Shown here in pieces: positions 54,218 through 62,970 of a stretch of DNA of 64,000 nucleotides. A model generated the notes under the pieces. It was not told the DNA's origin. It was given only the letters and a program-made list of their open reading frames with translations, and did no database searches. Source of the DNA: Oscillatoria sp. SIO1A7 (GTDB lineage: Bacteria > Cyanobacteriota > Cyanobacteriia > Cyanobacteriales > Laspinemataceae); assembly GCA_010672965.1 (NCBI GenBank), contig JAAHFN010000024.1:99522-163521 (forward strand), read 5' to 3'. The position numbers and the translations under genes are program-made. Positions within the stretch are counted from its first letter, which is position 1; the number at the start of each line of letters is the position of its first letter.

Positions 54218-54856
54218 ATGGCCCTTCGTTTAGGCGACACAGTACCCAACTTTACCCAAGCATCCTCCCAAGGAGACATCGACTTTTATAGCTGGGCTGG
54301 AGATAGCTGGGTAGTGCTATTCTCCCACCCCGCAGACTTTACCCCTGTCTGCACCACCGAACTTGGCGAAGTCGCTCGCCTTCAGCCGGAATTCCAAAAG
54401 CGCGGTGTCAAGACCATTGCCCTGAGCGTGGATAGCGCCGAATCTCACGCCGGCTGGATTAAAGATATCGACGAAACCCAGAAGGTAACCGTCAACTACC
54501 CAATCCTGGCGGATCCAGATAAAAAGGTCTCCGACCTCTACGACATGATCCACCCCAACTCCCTCCAGAACTTGACGGTGCGGACGGTTTTCATCATCGA
54601 CCCCAACAAGAAACTGCGCTTGACCATCACCTATCCCGCCAGCACCGGACGCAACTTTGACGAACTGTTGCGGGTGATTGACTCTCTGCAACTGACCGAC
54701 AATTACAGCGTTGCGACCCCAGTCAACTGGAAAGACGGCGGGGATTGCGTTATTGTCCCCTCCATCAAAGACCCAGAAGAGTTGAAGCAGAAATTCCCCA
54801 AAGGCTATGAAGTAGTTAAGCCTTACCTGCGCATGACTCCGCAACCGAATAAGTAA
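54218..54856 (+). CDS. 1-Cys peroxiredoxin
   Basis: This 212-aa peroxidase of the Prx6/AhpC-TSA class has its active-site Cys45 in HPADFTPVCTTELG, with supporting Arg in LTVRTVFIIDPNKKLRL. A long C-terminal dimerisation region (NWKDGGDCVIVPSIKDPEELKQKFPKG) is typical of 1-Cys types. It reduces hydrogen peroxide and organic peroxides in the cytosol. Length is normal. Confidence 0.95.
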   Translation: MALRLGDTVPNFTQASSQGDIDFYSWAGDSWVVLFSHPADFTPVCTTELGEVARLQPEFQKRGVKTIALSVDSAESHAGWIKDIDETQKVTVNYPILADPDKKVSDLYDMIHPNSLQNLTVRTVFIIDPNKKLRLTITYPASTGRNFDELLRVIDSLQLTDNYSVATPVNWKDGGDCVIVPSIKDPEELKQKFPKGYEVVKPYLRMTPQPNK

Positions 54857-54904
54857 AGAGACAATGGGACCCCGAGACTGGGGTACAAGGGGAAGAGGGA
54901 AGGG

Positions 54905-54945
54905 GGGAGTGTGGGGAGTGTGGGGAGTGTGGGGAGAATTTTCCT
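54905..54945. repeat. gtggggagt tandem array
   Basis: About four copies of gtggggagt follow the peroxiredoxin gene, similar to the array at 1171-1302. Cccttcccac/cccctcccga inverted material follows to about 55010. Confidence 0.7.
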
Positions 54946-55040
54946 CAGTCCTTCCCGCCCTTCCCACCCCTCCCCTCCCGAAGGGCTCCCGAAAGGGGGA
55001 AGGGGGAAGGAGGAAAGAGCCAACTACCCGATACAATACT

Positions 55041-55082
55041 AGAGCCTGACGGATTGCTAGAGCAAAACGTCAGGCTCTTTTG
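55041..55082 (+). terminator. Intrinsic terminator upstream of cysteine synthase
   Basis: An 11 bp stem agagcctgacg with its complement at 55068-55078 is followed by tttt. It sits about 30 bp before the cysK start, so it can end the peroxiredoxin transcript or act as a leader attenuator of cysK. Confidence 0.6.
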
Positions 55083-55112
55083 CGCGCATAAGACGAAACC
55101 GAGAATCTAGTA

Positions 55113-56090
55113 ATGGATATTAAAAATGGCTTTGTGGGCGCGGTTGGCAATACGCCCCTAATCCGCCTCACCAGTTTTAGCGAAGAGACCGGCTGCGAAA
55201 TCCTGGGTAAGGCAGAATTTCTCAATCCGGGTGGCTCCGTCAAAGACCGGGCAGCTCTATATATTATTAAAGATGCGGAAGAAAAGGGCTTGCTCAAACC
55301 GGGGGGCACGGTGGTGGAAGGAACTGCTGGCAACACCGGCATCGGTCTGGCTCATATCTGCAATGCTAAAGGCTATAAGTGCCAGATAGTTATTCCCGAA
55401 ACGCAGTCCCAAGAAAAAATAAATGCTTTAAAGATGCTCGGTGCAGAGGTTATGACCGTACCTGCAGTTCCCTACAAAAATCCCAATAACTACGTTAAAG
55501 TCTCTGGCCGACTGGCGGAAGAGATGGATAATGCTATCTGGGCGAATCAATTTGATAATTTAGCCAACCGCCAAGCCCATTTCGAGACCACCGGCCCAGA
55601 AATTTTGGCGCAAACCGATGGCAAGCTCGATGCTTGGGTGTCAGCCACGGGCACTGGCGGCACCTACGCCGGAGCAGCTCTGTTTTTTAAAGAAAAAAAT
55701 CCCCAGATAAAATGCGTGGTCGCCGACCCAATGGGCAGCGGTCTTTATAGTTATGTCAAAACCGGCGAAATTAAACCAGAGGGCAGTTCGATTACCGAGG
55801 GTATTGGTAATAGTCGCATTACGGCTAATATGCAGGGCGCGCCTATAGATGATGCTATCCAAATCGACGACCGAGAAGCTTTGCGAGTTATTTATCAGCT
55901 CCTTAGAAAAGACGGTCTATTTATGGGCGGCTCGGTGGGGATTAATGTCGGCGCTGCAGTGGCTTTGGCAAAAAAACTCGGCCCCGGTCATACTATTGCT
56001 ACGGTTCTCTGCGATGGCGGCTCTCGCTACCAATCGCGCTTGTTTAATCCAGAATGGTTGGCCTCGAAAGGACTTTCTGGAGAGTTTTAA
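55113..56090 (+). CDS. cysK: Cysteine synthase A (O-acetylserine sulfhydrylase)
   Basis: This 325-aa PLP enzyme makes cysteine from O-acetylserine and sulfide. The PLP lysine is Lys44 in NPGGSVKDRAA. The substrate loop TAGNTGIGLA, the phosphate-binding GTGGT and the C-terminal GGSVGINVGAA, CDGGSRYQS pattern are present. Length is typical of CysK-type enzymes. The ATG at 55113 follows a hairpin at 55041-55082. Confidence 0.93.
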   Translation: MDIKNGFVGAVGNTPLIRLTSFSEETGCEILGKAEFLNPGGSVKDRAALYIIKDAEEKGLLKPGGTVVEGTAGNTGIGLAHICNAKGYKCQIVIPETQSQEKINALKMLGAEVMTVPAVPYKNPNNYVKVSGRLAEEMDNAIWANQFDNLANRQAHFETTGPEILAQTDGKLDAWVSATGTGGTYAGAALFFKEKNPQIKCVVADPMGSGLYSYVKTGEIKPEGSSITEGIGNSRITANMQGAPIDDAIQIDDREALRVIYQLLRKDGLFMGGSVGINVGAAVALAKKLGPGHTIATVLCDGGSRYQSRLFNPEWLASKGLSGEF

Positions 56091-56250
56091 GTTTTGAGTT
56101 TTGAGTTTTGAGTTTTGAGTTTTTAGTTAGATTAAATCCGCGTAGCACCTAAGCCTTGCGATCGCTCTCAAAACTTAAAACTCAAAACTTAAAGCTCAAA
56201 ACTCAAAACTCTCAAGCTAGTAACTTAAAACTTAAAACTCAAAACTAATA
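56088..56250. repeat. ttttgag tandem array with inverted partner
   Basis: Agttttgagttttgag units (56088-56125) and aaaactcaaaactt units (56166-56250) are in opposite orientation and could fold back on each other between cysK and the methyltransferase gene. Confidence 0.7.
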
Positions 56251-56262
56251 AACTTCTGAATT

Positions 56263-57102
56263 ATGGCTGAATTCAATGTCAATCTGCCCTATTTTGACGG
56301 GCTACTAGAAAAAATCCGCGAAGGAGACGCTGAAGTTATAGAGGCATTTGGGTTCCACGTCCATTGGGGCTATTGGGGCAACCCAGCCGCTGCTGATGGT
56401 TCTATCGCCGACTTCGCCCGGGCAGCGGAGGAGCTGTCTCGCCGAGTCTGCGATGCTGCCAAGCTCAAGGATGGAATGCGAATTTTAGAAGTAGGATGCG
56501 GTTTCGGCGGTAATCTTGCCAGTCTCTGCGATCGCTTCTCCAATTTGGAATTAGTAGGCTTGAATATCGACGATCGCCAGCTTGCCCGCGCCCGAGAGCT
56601 AGTCCAGCCCCGCAATAATAATAAAGTCGAGTTCGTTTGCGCCGATGCCTGCGAAATACCATTTGCCGATTCTTCCTTCGACGCTGTTATCGCTGTAGAA
56701 TGTATTTTCCACTTTCCCAGCCGAGAGCGATTTTTCAAGGAAGCGCAGCGGGTGCTGAAATCTCCCGGAAGTTTGGCGCTATCCGATTTCGTTCCCCAAG
56801 CTTGGACTTTACCATTTATTCAGCTTACCGAACCATTGTTTCAATCTTCGGTAAGTGAAGTTTTTGGAACTGTTAACGGTGATTTTACTTTAGCCAACTA
56901 TCGCAACCTTGCGCGAGAGACTGGTTTTTTCTCTCGCCTGGAAGAGGACATTACTATTAATACTATCCCCACTTACCCAGCTATACGAAGCCTTCAGCGT
57001 AAGCGAGGATTGAAAGAGGAAGAACGAATCAGCTTTTTGACCGAGTTGGCAGGCCGTTTGGGTCTGATTCGCTATATGATTTTGTCTTTTGACAAGGCTT
57101 AA
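56263..57102 (+). CDS. Class I SAM-dependent methyltransferase
   Basis: This 279-aa protein has SAM motif I ILEVGCGFGGNLASL near residue 75, LVGLNIDDRQLARA (acidic residue of motif II), FVCADACEIPFADSSFDAVIAVECIFHF, and VLKSPGSLALSDF. The pattern fits methyltransferase type 11 (UbiE, gamma-tocopherol or sarcosine methyltransferase-like). The N-terminal FHVHWGYWGNP recalls small-molecule and polyketide O/C-methyltransferases. The substrate is unknown. It stands alone after the cysK repeats. Confidence 0.88.
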   Translation: MAEFNVNLPYFDGLLEKIREGDAEVIEAFGFHVHWGYWGNPAAADGSIADFARAAEELSRRVCDAAKLKDGMRILEVGCGFGGNLASLCDRFSNLELVGLNIDDRQLARARELVQPRNNNKVEFVCADACEIPFADSSFDAVIAVECIFHFPSRERFFKEAQRVLKSPGSLALSDFVPQAWTLPFIQLTEPLFQSSVSEVFGTVNGDFTLANYRNLARETGFFSRLEEDITINTIPTYPAIRSLQRKRGLKEEERISFLTELAGRLGLIRYMILSFDKA

Positions 57103-57450
57103 AGTTTTGCCGTAGGATGGGACTGTCTTGCAAGTCGTTTTATATAATCAATACCAATGCCTATTTCGCTGTAAGTAGGTTGGATCCCCCCAACCCCCCT
57201 TTTTAAGGGAGGTTGGGGGCATCCGGGATTGGTTAACGATCGGGTATTTGTTGGGTTTCGTTACCAGATCCAAACTACAAATAATCTACCGTAGGACGGG
57301 TGACACGAGCTGTCCGCCATCTCAGTCAGGGACAAGCGTAATTTTACCGCGATATAATGTGGGAATGCAAGCTGAGTCGGGGACAGGCGTTCCGCCCGTC
57401 CTACGGGAATGCAAATGACGATCGCCAAACAGATATAGATAAGGATATAG

Positions 57451-57684
57451 ATGATGAACGAACTACAAATATCGACGATCGCTAACCAAATACCCATAGC
57501 GCGCAAACAGCAAATGCTGATGGCGCGGAACCGAAGAGCGATCGCTCGCAACCGAGTCCCAATGACCCGCAATCGAGTTCCGATGGCTCGGAACCAACAA
57601 ATACGAACCTACCAGCGCTTGCCGGAAAGGAGCCCAATAGTCATTGTTCATCAAGCTTCGATTCCCAATTCAATCCTAATCTAA
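57451..57684 (+). CDS. Doubtful ORF with a seven-residue repeat
   Basis: A 77-codon frame contains four imperfect copies of MARNR(V/R)(P/A) (residues 24-52) encoded by a 21-bp tandem repeat. It has no ribosome-binding site of note and no known family, and the end runs into a MITE. It may be only a repeat translation. Confidence 0.2.
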   Translation: MMNELQISTIANQIPIARKQQMLMARNRRAIARNRVPMTRNRVPMARNQQIRTYQRLPERSPIVIVHQASIPNSILI

Positions 57685-57944
57685 GGCGTTTGTCAAATTG
57701 TAATGAACGAAAACCTAGGGGCGACAGCATCAGAGCAATTATCTCGGCTCCGAACCAGAGTTTCCATATTGGGATGCTTCGCCCCAGAAACCTCACATAA
57801 ATTTGAGAAACGCTATATACTAATTGTAATGAACGAAAACTTAGGGGCGACAGCATCAGAGCAACTATCTCGGCTCCGAACCAGAGTTTCCATATTGGGA
57901 TGCTTCGCCCCAGAAACCTCACATAAATTTGAGAAGCGCTAATA
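57684..57944. mobile_element. Two tandem MITE-like units, period 126 bp
   Basis: Both units carry attgtaatgaacgaaaac (57697-57714 and 57823-57840), taggggcgacagcatcagagc, atattgggatgcttcgcccc and cacataaatttgaga ending in (a)cgct. They are nearly identical and belong to the family at 31143-31299 and 63702-63841. The apparent frame across them is a repeat translation. Confidence 0.75.
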
Positions 57945-58144
57945 GCTATAATTTAAAGTGTCGCTACCAAAATATAATTTGATTCTGGAGTTACGGCAAT
58001 GACGGTAAAAGTGGAAATTGAGTCCGGTGCCTAGCTAGAGACAGGTGGGACGCCTGTCCTACGGGGAAGCGAGAGAGAAATATTGATTTGGAAATCCCTA
58101 ATTGTGAAATTTGGATATAGTCGTTGACAAAGGAGTAGCCTCAG

Positions 58145-59860
58145 ATGAAATGGGAAGCTCTAGCCGTTGGCATTAATCGTTATCTTTTGCTGAAGTCTTT
58201 GACAACTAGCGCAGCCAAAGACTTAACGATCGCGCATTCGGATGCTACAAAAATTGCGAATCGCCTAGAAACCTCTGGCGGGCACTTGTGGAATGTCAGA
58301 CTTTTGCCCGCTGGCGAGAAAGACTTGCTGAAAAAAAACGAACTAGAGGCAGCTATTGCCGAACTTTTCCCTACCGATAGCAATCAGGCACCAGAAGGGG
58401 CGCTGCTATTTTTTGCCGGACATGGCTTTCGAGCGCCATGCCGGGAGGAAGGCGCTGGGTATGAAGGATTTTTGGGAACGAGCGATGCCAATCCCAGAGG
58501 GGATAACTGGGGGGTTTCCCTAACTTGGTTGCGGCAAAGATTGTTGCAAAGCAAGGTGAAAAAGCAGATTGTTTGGCTGGACTGCTGCCACAGTGGAGAG
58601 TTACTGAATTTTTTGACTGAGGACGAGTTGAAAGATTGGCTCTCTGGGGGCGATCGCCTCTTAATAGCTGCCTCTCGGGATGACAAAACTGCCTTGGGAA
58701 CGAGAGAACAAGGGGTTTTGACTAAAGTTTTATTAGATGCCCTCGATCCCGAGTTACATCCAGCAGGAGAATTGATTAGCAGTTATACGATTAAGCGATT
58801 CATCGACCAAACATTATCAAGTAATCCAGTCCTGAAAGGTCAGATACCCTTAGTAAAGCATTTCGGTGAGGAAATCCTGTTTTGGCCGGGGAGCAAAAAG
58901 ACTAAAAGAAAAGTCAGACAACTATGGAAGTTGGAATATACTCTCGATGCTCATTCAGATCGGGTTAGTTCAGTAGCAATTAGCCCGGATGGAAAAATTA
59001 TCGCTAGCAGCAGTCACGATCGCACCGTTAAGCTCTGGAATTTGACTACCGGACAATTGCTAAAGGCTCTTGCGGGACATTCAAGTGCAGTGCTTTCTGT
59101 CGCCTTCAGCCCAGATGGGAAAACTCTGGCTAGTGCCAGTAATATGGAATTTCAAGACGGCAATATTAAGCTGTGGGATGTCAGCACCGGGAGACTGAGC
59201 CAAACTATGAACAAGTTCTGGTTTGCTGGGCGCGTTTGCTGCGTTGTTTTCAGTCCATCCGGGCAAACCCTCGTTAGCGGTAATATTGACGCCACAATTA
59301 AATTCTGGGATTTAGGAAGTGGAAAACAGTCGAAAACCTTGAGGGGACACGGGTGGGACGTGGCTTCTGTTGCTTTCAGCCCTGACGGTCAGCGCCTCGT
59401 TAGTGGCGGTATGGATGGTGCGATAATGATTTGGGATTGGCGCAATGGGACAAGACTGCGCACCCTGAATCGTCCCGATGACTTTTTCGGTTCCTTGGTA
59501 TCCTGGTTGGACTCTTCTGTGGGATTTGTTCGCTCTGTGGCGATTAGTCGCGATGGCAAAACTATTGCCAGTGGAGGCTACAAACAACCTGTAATGCTGT
59601 GGAATATTGACACTGGCAAGCTTCTGAGAGTTTTTGCAGAACATTCCGGCGCAGTTTCGGCTGTTGCCTTCAGTCCCGATGGGGAAACTTTAGCCACCAG
59701 TGGCGAGGACAATACCCTGAAAATTTGGGATTTTCAACAGGGAGATTTGCTTCAGACTCTCGAACATATAGATTCGGTTACATGTCTTGCCTACAGCCCC
59801 GATGGCAAAATATTGGTTACTGGCAGTGCAGACAAGACTCTTAATATTTGGCGTCTGTAG
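58145..59860 (+). CDS. Orthocaspase (peptidase C14) with seven WD40 repeats
   Basis: This 571-aa protein has an N-terminal caspase-like p20 domain with catalytic His93 (FFAGHGFR) and Cys148 (LDCCHSGE). The C-terminal part, from about residue 255, has seven WD40 units of the form VxSVAFSPDGKxLAS...xxKLWD, enough for one complete propeller. Orthocaspases cleave after basic residues; WD40-bearing versions are thought to sense partners and may act in stress or self-destruction. A strong AGGAG ribosome-binding site precedes the ATG. It stands alone; the sigma-like gene downstream is convergent. Confidence 0.92.
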   Translation: MKWEALAVGINRYLLLKSLTTSAAKDLTIAHSDATKIANRLETSGGHLWNVRLLPAGEKDLLKKNELEAAIAELFPTDSNQAPEGALLFFAGHGFRAPCREEGAGYEGFLGTSDANPRGDNWGVSLTWLRQRLLQSKVKKQIVWLDCCHSGELLNFLTEDELKDWLSGGDRLLIAASRDDKTALGTREQGVLTKVLLDALDPELHPAGELISSYTIKRFIDQTLSSNPVLKGQIPLVKHFGEEILFWPGSKKTKRKVRQLWKLEYTLDAHSDRVSSVAISPDGKIIASSSHDRTVKLWNLTTGQLLKALAGHSSAVLSVAFSPDGKTLASASNMEFQDGNIKLWDVSTGRLSQTMNKFWFAGRVCCVVFSPSGQTLVSGNIDATIKFWDLGSGKQSKTLRGHGWDVASVAFSPDGQRLVSGGMDGAIMIWDWRNGTRLRTLNRPDDFFGSLVSWLDSSVGFVRSVAISRDGKTIASGGYKQPVMLWNIDTGKLLRVFAEHSGAVSAVAFSPDGETLATSGEDNTLKIWDFQQGDLLQTLEHIDSVTCLAYSPDGKILVTGSADKTLNIWRL

Positions 59861-59989
59861 CGGTTCCGCTCTAAGGCTTCGACCTCTTTGACTAGCGAAT
59901 TATATCACCGTTCGGGCTGAGCGAAGTCGAAGCCATTACCGTTCGGGCTTTATAAAGAATTGGTCTGAGTCGTATAGCGTAAAAAATTG

Positions 59990-60080
59990 AAAAAAGTAGG
60001 GGCGATCGCATCCCGAACGAGAAACAGAAATTTCTATACGGGGATGCTTCGCCCAGGCTTTTCGAGGTTACACAATTTTT
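59990..60080. repeat. Partial copy of the ggggcga...gcttcgcccc repeat
   Basis: taggggcgatcgcatcccga and acggggatgcttcgccca form the paired core seen in the MITE-like elements at 31143, 57684 and 63702, but the terminal ends are not recognisable. Confidence 0.5.
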
Positions 60081-60115
60081 GGTATTTAGAGCATCGCTCC
60101 TAAATACAAAATCAA

Positions 60116-60742
60116 TTACCCTTCATCCAGGTCTTCTAAATATTCCCGTAACTTGGGGGCAAAAGACCGGCAACTGCGCTGGTAAAAAACGCTCAAGGTT
60201 GAGAGGGGTATGTCCCAATCCTCCGACAAGTCTTGCCAGGAGGTGCGAGCCAACCGCCGCAAAGCGATCGCCTGAAAGTTCGCCTCCGGGCAACCGCGAA
60301 CGTGCTTCTTCTCAAACAAACCTTCTGGGTCTAACTGCAGGCAATCCCAAAGGCGATCGCCGAGTCTGGAGGACGTTACTGGTTGGGCGACTGTATCCAT
60401 AAGAGGCGTTCCCGAAGCATCGTTCGCAAAATCTAGAGATAGTTCTCGGGGCGATCGCTTGTAGGCTTTAATAGCTTCGATAAATCGCCAGTGCAGGAGA
60501 TTGTTAAACCAGGTTATTACTTTGGCTTTTCTCCGGTCGTACTGGTAAATCTTGCGCCATAAATCTAATAAGGCGTTCTGGAGAGCGTCGTTATAGACTT
60601 CCGGTGGAAAGTTAAAGCGACCCTCACAGTAGATTTTGCCCGATTTTTCGATAGCACGAATCAGCTTGGTTAGCGCCAGCCGCTGCTTTTTGCTCTTGGC
60701 TGGGTGCTGTTGGGCCTCTATGGCCAGATCTTCGAGGGTCAT
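60116..60742 (-). CDS. Sigma-70 family-like protein
   Basis: This protein of about 208 aa has YNDALQNALLDLWRKIYQYDRRKAKVITWFNNLLHWRFIEAIKAYKR, which resembles sigma region 2. The C-terminal ALRRLARTSWQDLSEDWDIPLSTLSVFYQRSCRSFAPKLREYL looks like a region 4 helix-turn-helix. Group of cyanobacterial ECF-like sigma proteins; targets unknown. The ATG at 60742 with GGGAGG about 10 nt upstream is clearly better than the TTG extension to 60811. Confidence 0.8.
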   Translation of the reverse strand: MTLEDLAIEAQQHPAKSKKQRLALTKLIRAIEKSGKIYCEGRFNFPPEVYNDALQNALLDLWRKIYQYDRRKAKVITWFNNLLHWRFIEAIKAYKRSPRELSLDFANDASGTPLMDTVAQPVTSSRLGDRLWDCLQLDPEGLFEKKHVRGCPEANFQAIALRRLARTSWQDLSEDWDIPLSTLSVFYQRSCRSFAPKLREYLEDLDEG

Positions 60743-60814
60743 ACCTTTACAGCCTCCCGATTGGAATCGACAACCCCAAGCTATTACATCGTTAGTACGG
60801 GGGTCTTCCAATTA

Positions 60815-61011
60815 AGCGGGAGAGATGGGGAGAGATGGGGAGAGATGGGGAGAGATGGGGGGAGAGATGGGGAGTGTGAGCGTAGGGGCGACAGCATTCC
60901 CGAGACAGCCTTTGCTTAAAAGCAAAAATTATTGTATTGGAATGCTTCGCCCCAGAAACCTACGCAGCCCACCGATCGCGCTCATTTAAGAGGATTATAA
61001 AAAACATACCC
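60815..61011. mobile_element. Tandem array and truncated gggtatg-family MITE
   Basis: 60820-60877 holds five copies of gggagagatg. From 60880 the sequence has the paired core taggggcgacagcattcccg and ggaatgcttcgccccag, and ends with gattataaaaaacataccc at 61011, the right end of the family at 14857 and 29942. The left end is missing, replaced by the array. Confidence 0.65.
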
Positions 61012-61033
61012 TTGAAAGTCCCACCCCCTTCCC

Positions 61034-61153
61034 TCGCCCAATTCCCAATGCCTTATGGGCAAATATGGCCCAATTCCCAATTCCCAATTCCCAATTCCCC
61101 ATACCCAATTCCCCATGCCCAATTCCCAATTCCCAATTCCCAATTCCCAATTT
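61034..61153. repeat. cccaattc tandem array
   Basis: About a dozen cccaattc/cccatgc units lie directly after the TIGR03985-type gene on its 3' side and almost touch its stop codon. Confidence 0.75.
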
Positions 61154-62518
61154 TCAATTACGATACAATTCCCAGGTCTTGTAGATGTCATTAGCGATCG
61201 CCTGTCGTAGTTTTCCCGGCAAGAGGACTTCAACGTGGTAGCGCCATGCGACGAGGCGCTGGATGACATTGGGGTCTCTTTCTCGATAGCTCGCTGTATA
61301 GTAAGCATCCTCGGAATGGGAGGAGACAATATTTAATAGCATCTGTTTTTCTTCAGGGCGATCTAGCTGTTCAATCATATGGATAGCTTGCCGAGAGCTA
61401 ATTTGCTGGAAAGTTTCGTGGCGCACCGTTCCTTTGATATAACCCCGGTGATAAAGGCGATCGAATCTGAGCAGCATGGGGGAGGCGGGTTGATAGAAAT
61501 CAAACCCCCAAGCATCGGCCATTTGCTCTTGGATATAGTCGGGGCTGGGGAGAGTTCCCTGCCGATGGCGGCGGAGCAAAAATTCTGGAATTTGCGGGTC
61601 AGTCCAGTCTAGAGAAACGAATTCGCCCTTGATTCGTTCCAGTCGATAATTGCGCCAGTCCGCTTCCCCCGCAGGCGTCTGACCCCATGCGACTAAATAA
61701 ACCGCTCGTTGGACGTAGTAAATACAAACGGGATAGACGATACAGCTCGCAACTTGGGGGAATTTGGGGCTCTGGTAGCGCAGGAGCAGACAAGGTACGG
61801 GGTCTTTTTCCCAGATTTCTCGCAGTTGCGCTTGGAGGTCATCTACTCGATCTACTTTGCTGTCGGGCAATACATAGTCAACCTGCAAGAAAAACCTTTG
61901 CGTTCCTTTAATAATGCTGGAAAAGTTATCGGCGATCGCAGCTAAGTCTGGATGGCTCAGAAAGTTCAGCTCGTAAGCGGTTAGGCTAGCAGAAGGACGA
62001 ATCTGTTTTTCGGTTTTGGGTCGCGCCGGCCAGTCCTTGACTCTTTCGTATGCTTTCTCTCTGCGGTTGAGCCAGCCGAGTTTGACCAGAATCTGCAAAT
62101 CATTAGAAAGCGATCGCGGCGTTATGGCAAATAATCTGCGCTGGAGTAACTGGGAGATATTCTTGGGAACGGAAGCATGTTGCTCTAGGGATTCGAGCCA
62201 TTCTTTCTCTGGCAGTCCCGTATCGCGATTAAATAGCCAGTCGGCGATCGTTAGGGCGCAGGGACAATTGGGGTCGTGGAGAGGGGGAGTTTTTTGCCAC
62301 TGTTGATGAAGGTCGCCTGTAAAGAAAGCATCTCGCCACTGAGGATAGGTAAAAGGGTCGCTTAGAGAGAGGTTTTCTCCTAGGTCGCCGTAGAGACATC
62401 GCAGCCATACCCACAGCCGCACCGCTCGTTCTAGGTTTTGTTTTAGGGAGCCGCGAGCCAGCCATTGCAGCAGCTCTATTGTGGGGCGATCGCCAAATAG
62501 TTCGTTTTGTTCGTTCAT
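61154..62518 (-). CDS. TIGR03985-type CRISPR-associated protein with WYL-like domain
   Basis: This 454-aa protein has an N-terminal helical region and a segment that looks like a winged helix ([20 protein letters not shown] near 135-155). The central part [18 protein letters not shown]...[14 protein letters not shown] matches the WYL-domain pattern (ligand-binding regulator). The whole fits the cyanobacterial TIGR03985 family, found near type III CRISPR loci and thought to regulate them. No cas gene or CRISPR array lies in this window, so it is either an orphan or the system lies beyond the right end. Start ATG at 62518. Confidence 0.8.
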   Translation of the reverse strand: MNEQNELFGDRPTIELLQWLARGSLKQNLERAVRLWVWLRCLYGDLGENLSLSDPFTYPQWRDAFFTGDLHQQWQKTPPLHDPNCPCALTIADWLFNRDTGLPEKEWLESLEQHASVPKNISQLLQRRLFAITPRSLSNDLQILVKLGWLNRREKAYERVKDWPARPKTEKQIRPSASLTAYELNFLSHPDLAAIADNFSSIIKGTQRFFLQVDYVLPDSKVDRVDDLQAQLREIWEKDPVPCLLLRYQSPKFPQVASCIVYPVCIYYVQRAVYLVAWGQTPAGEADWRNYRLERIKGEFVSLDWTDPQIPEFLLRRHRQGTLPSPDYIQEQMADAWGFDFYQPASPMLLRFDRLYHRGYIKGTVRHETFQQISSRQAIHMIEQLDRPEEKQMLLNIVSSHSEDAYYTASYRERDPNVIQRLVAWRYHVEVLLPGKLRQAIANDIYKTWELYRN

Positions 62519-62550
62519 AACCGGTTTGGATTTTGGATTAAGACCAATTC

Positions 62551-62722
62551 TTGATGAAGCTGCAACAAATAATATAAAGACCTTTATCCGCCGTTCGGGC
62601 TGAGCTTGTCGTAGGCGAAGCCTGCCCGGAGGGCATAGACCAGTCCATTGGCAGCCCTGGGCTTCGACAAGCTCAGCCCGAACGGGTTTGTTGCGTCTTC
62701 ATACAGAAATGGTATAATAATT
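62551..62722. mobile_element. Inverted-repeat element with gaagctgcaacaaa ends
   Basis: The left part tgatgaagctgcaacaaata and the right part tttgttgcgtcttcatacag are inverted, and inner arms gccgttcgggctgagc / gctcagcccgaacgg pair as well. A related half-copy lies at 43595-43672. There is no transposase. Confidence 0.6.
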
Positions 62723-62736
62723 ATTTGGAATAGCCG

Positions 62737-62769
62737 AGAAACCCGGGTTTTTGAAAAACCCGGGTTTCT
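62737..62769. terminator. Hairpin of the aaccggttttt type
   Basis: A 16 bp stem agaaacccgggttttt has a one-base centre and its complement after it, with T-runs on both strands. It resembles 50826-50856 and 63959-63991. Confidence 0.6.
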
Positions 62770-62792
62770 GCAATTTGTTTATCTTCTAGACT

Positions 62793-62927
62793 TTACAGAG
62801 TGGCAGTGCCAATTCCGTTACAAAGGCGTTTATCGCGATCGCTGACATTGGGATTATTTTTCAGATAGTCGCGTACCCAATCGCAACCGATATTCACCAG
62901 AAAGTCAATATCCAAATTCCACTTGTC
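62793..62927 (-). pseudogene. C-terminal remnant of a WD40/NACHT- or pentapeptide-type protein
   Basis: The minus-strand frame reads DKWNLDIDFLVNIGCDWVRD then YLKNNPNVSDRDKRLCNGIG before a stop. Cyanobacterial NACHT/WD40 and related proteins often end with a very similar block (LLVxGCxWLRDYLxxNPNVSxSDRxLC). Upstream, the frame meets a TGA after about 17 further codons with no start, so only the tail is left. The parent family is from memory. Confidence 0.55.
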
Positions 62928-62970
62928 AAGCTTGCAAAGCTTCTCGCATCGTCTCCTTTTTTCTCTCGAA

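Larger units (their letters stand above)
57103..58144. other. 1.04 kb non-coding region with repeats and tandem MITEs
   Basis: It holds a cccccaacccccc/ttgggggcat-type inverted repeat (57187-57223), gtaggacgggtgac/gcctgtcc repeats (57290-57415), a small frame with a seven-residue repeat (57451-57684), two tandem MITE-like units (57684-57944) and another gtgggacgcctgtcctacgg repeat near 58045. The promoter of the orthocaspase gene lies at the right end. Confidence 0.6.
62519..62970. other. 452 bp region with a repeat element, hairpin and a gene remnant
   Basis: It holds the inverted-repeat element 62551-62722, the hairpin 62737-62769, and a minus-strand gene remnant 62793-62927. There is nothing else of note. 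Confidence 0.6.

Noticed and set aside
54317-55036. 239-codon minus-strand frame antisense to the peroxiredoxin
   Set aside because: It is antisense to a clear peroxiredoxin gene and runs through a tandem repeat; no domain.
57703-57942. Plus-strand frame giving two identical 37-residue halves
   Set aside because: It is the translation of two tandem MITE-like units whose sequence also occurs elsewhere in other frames.
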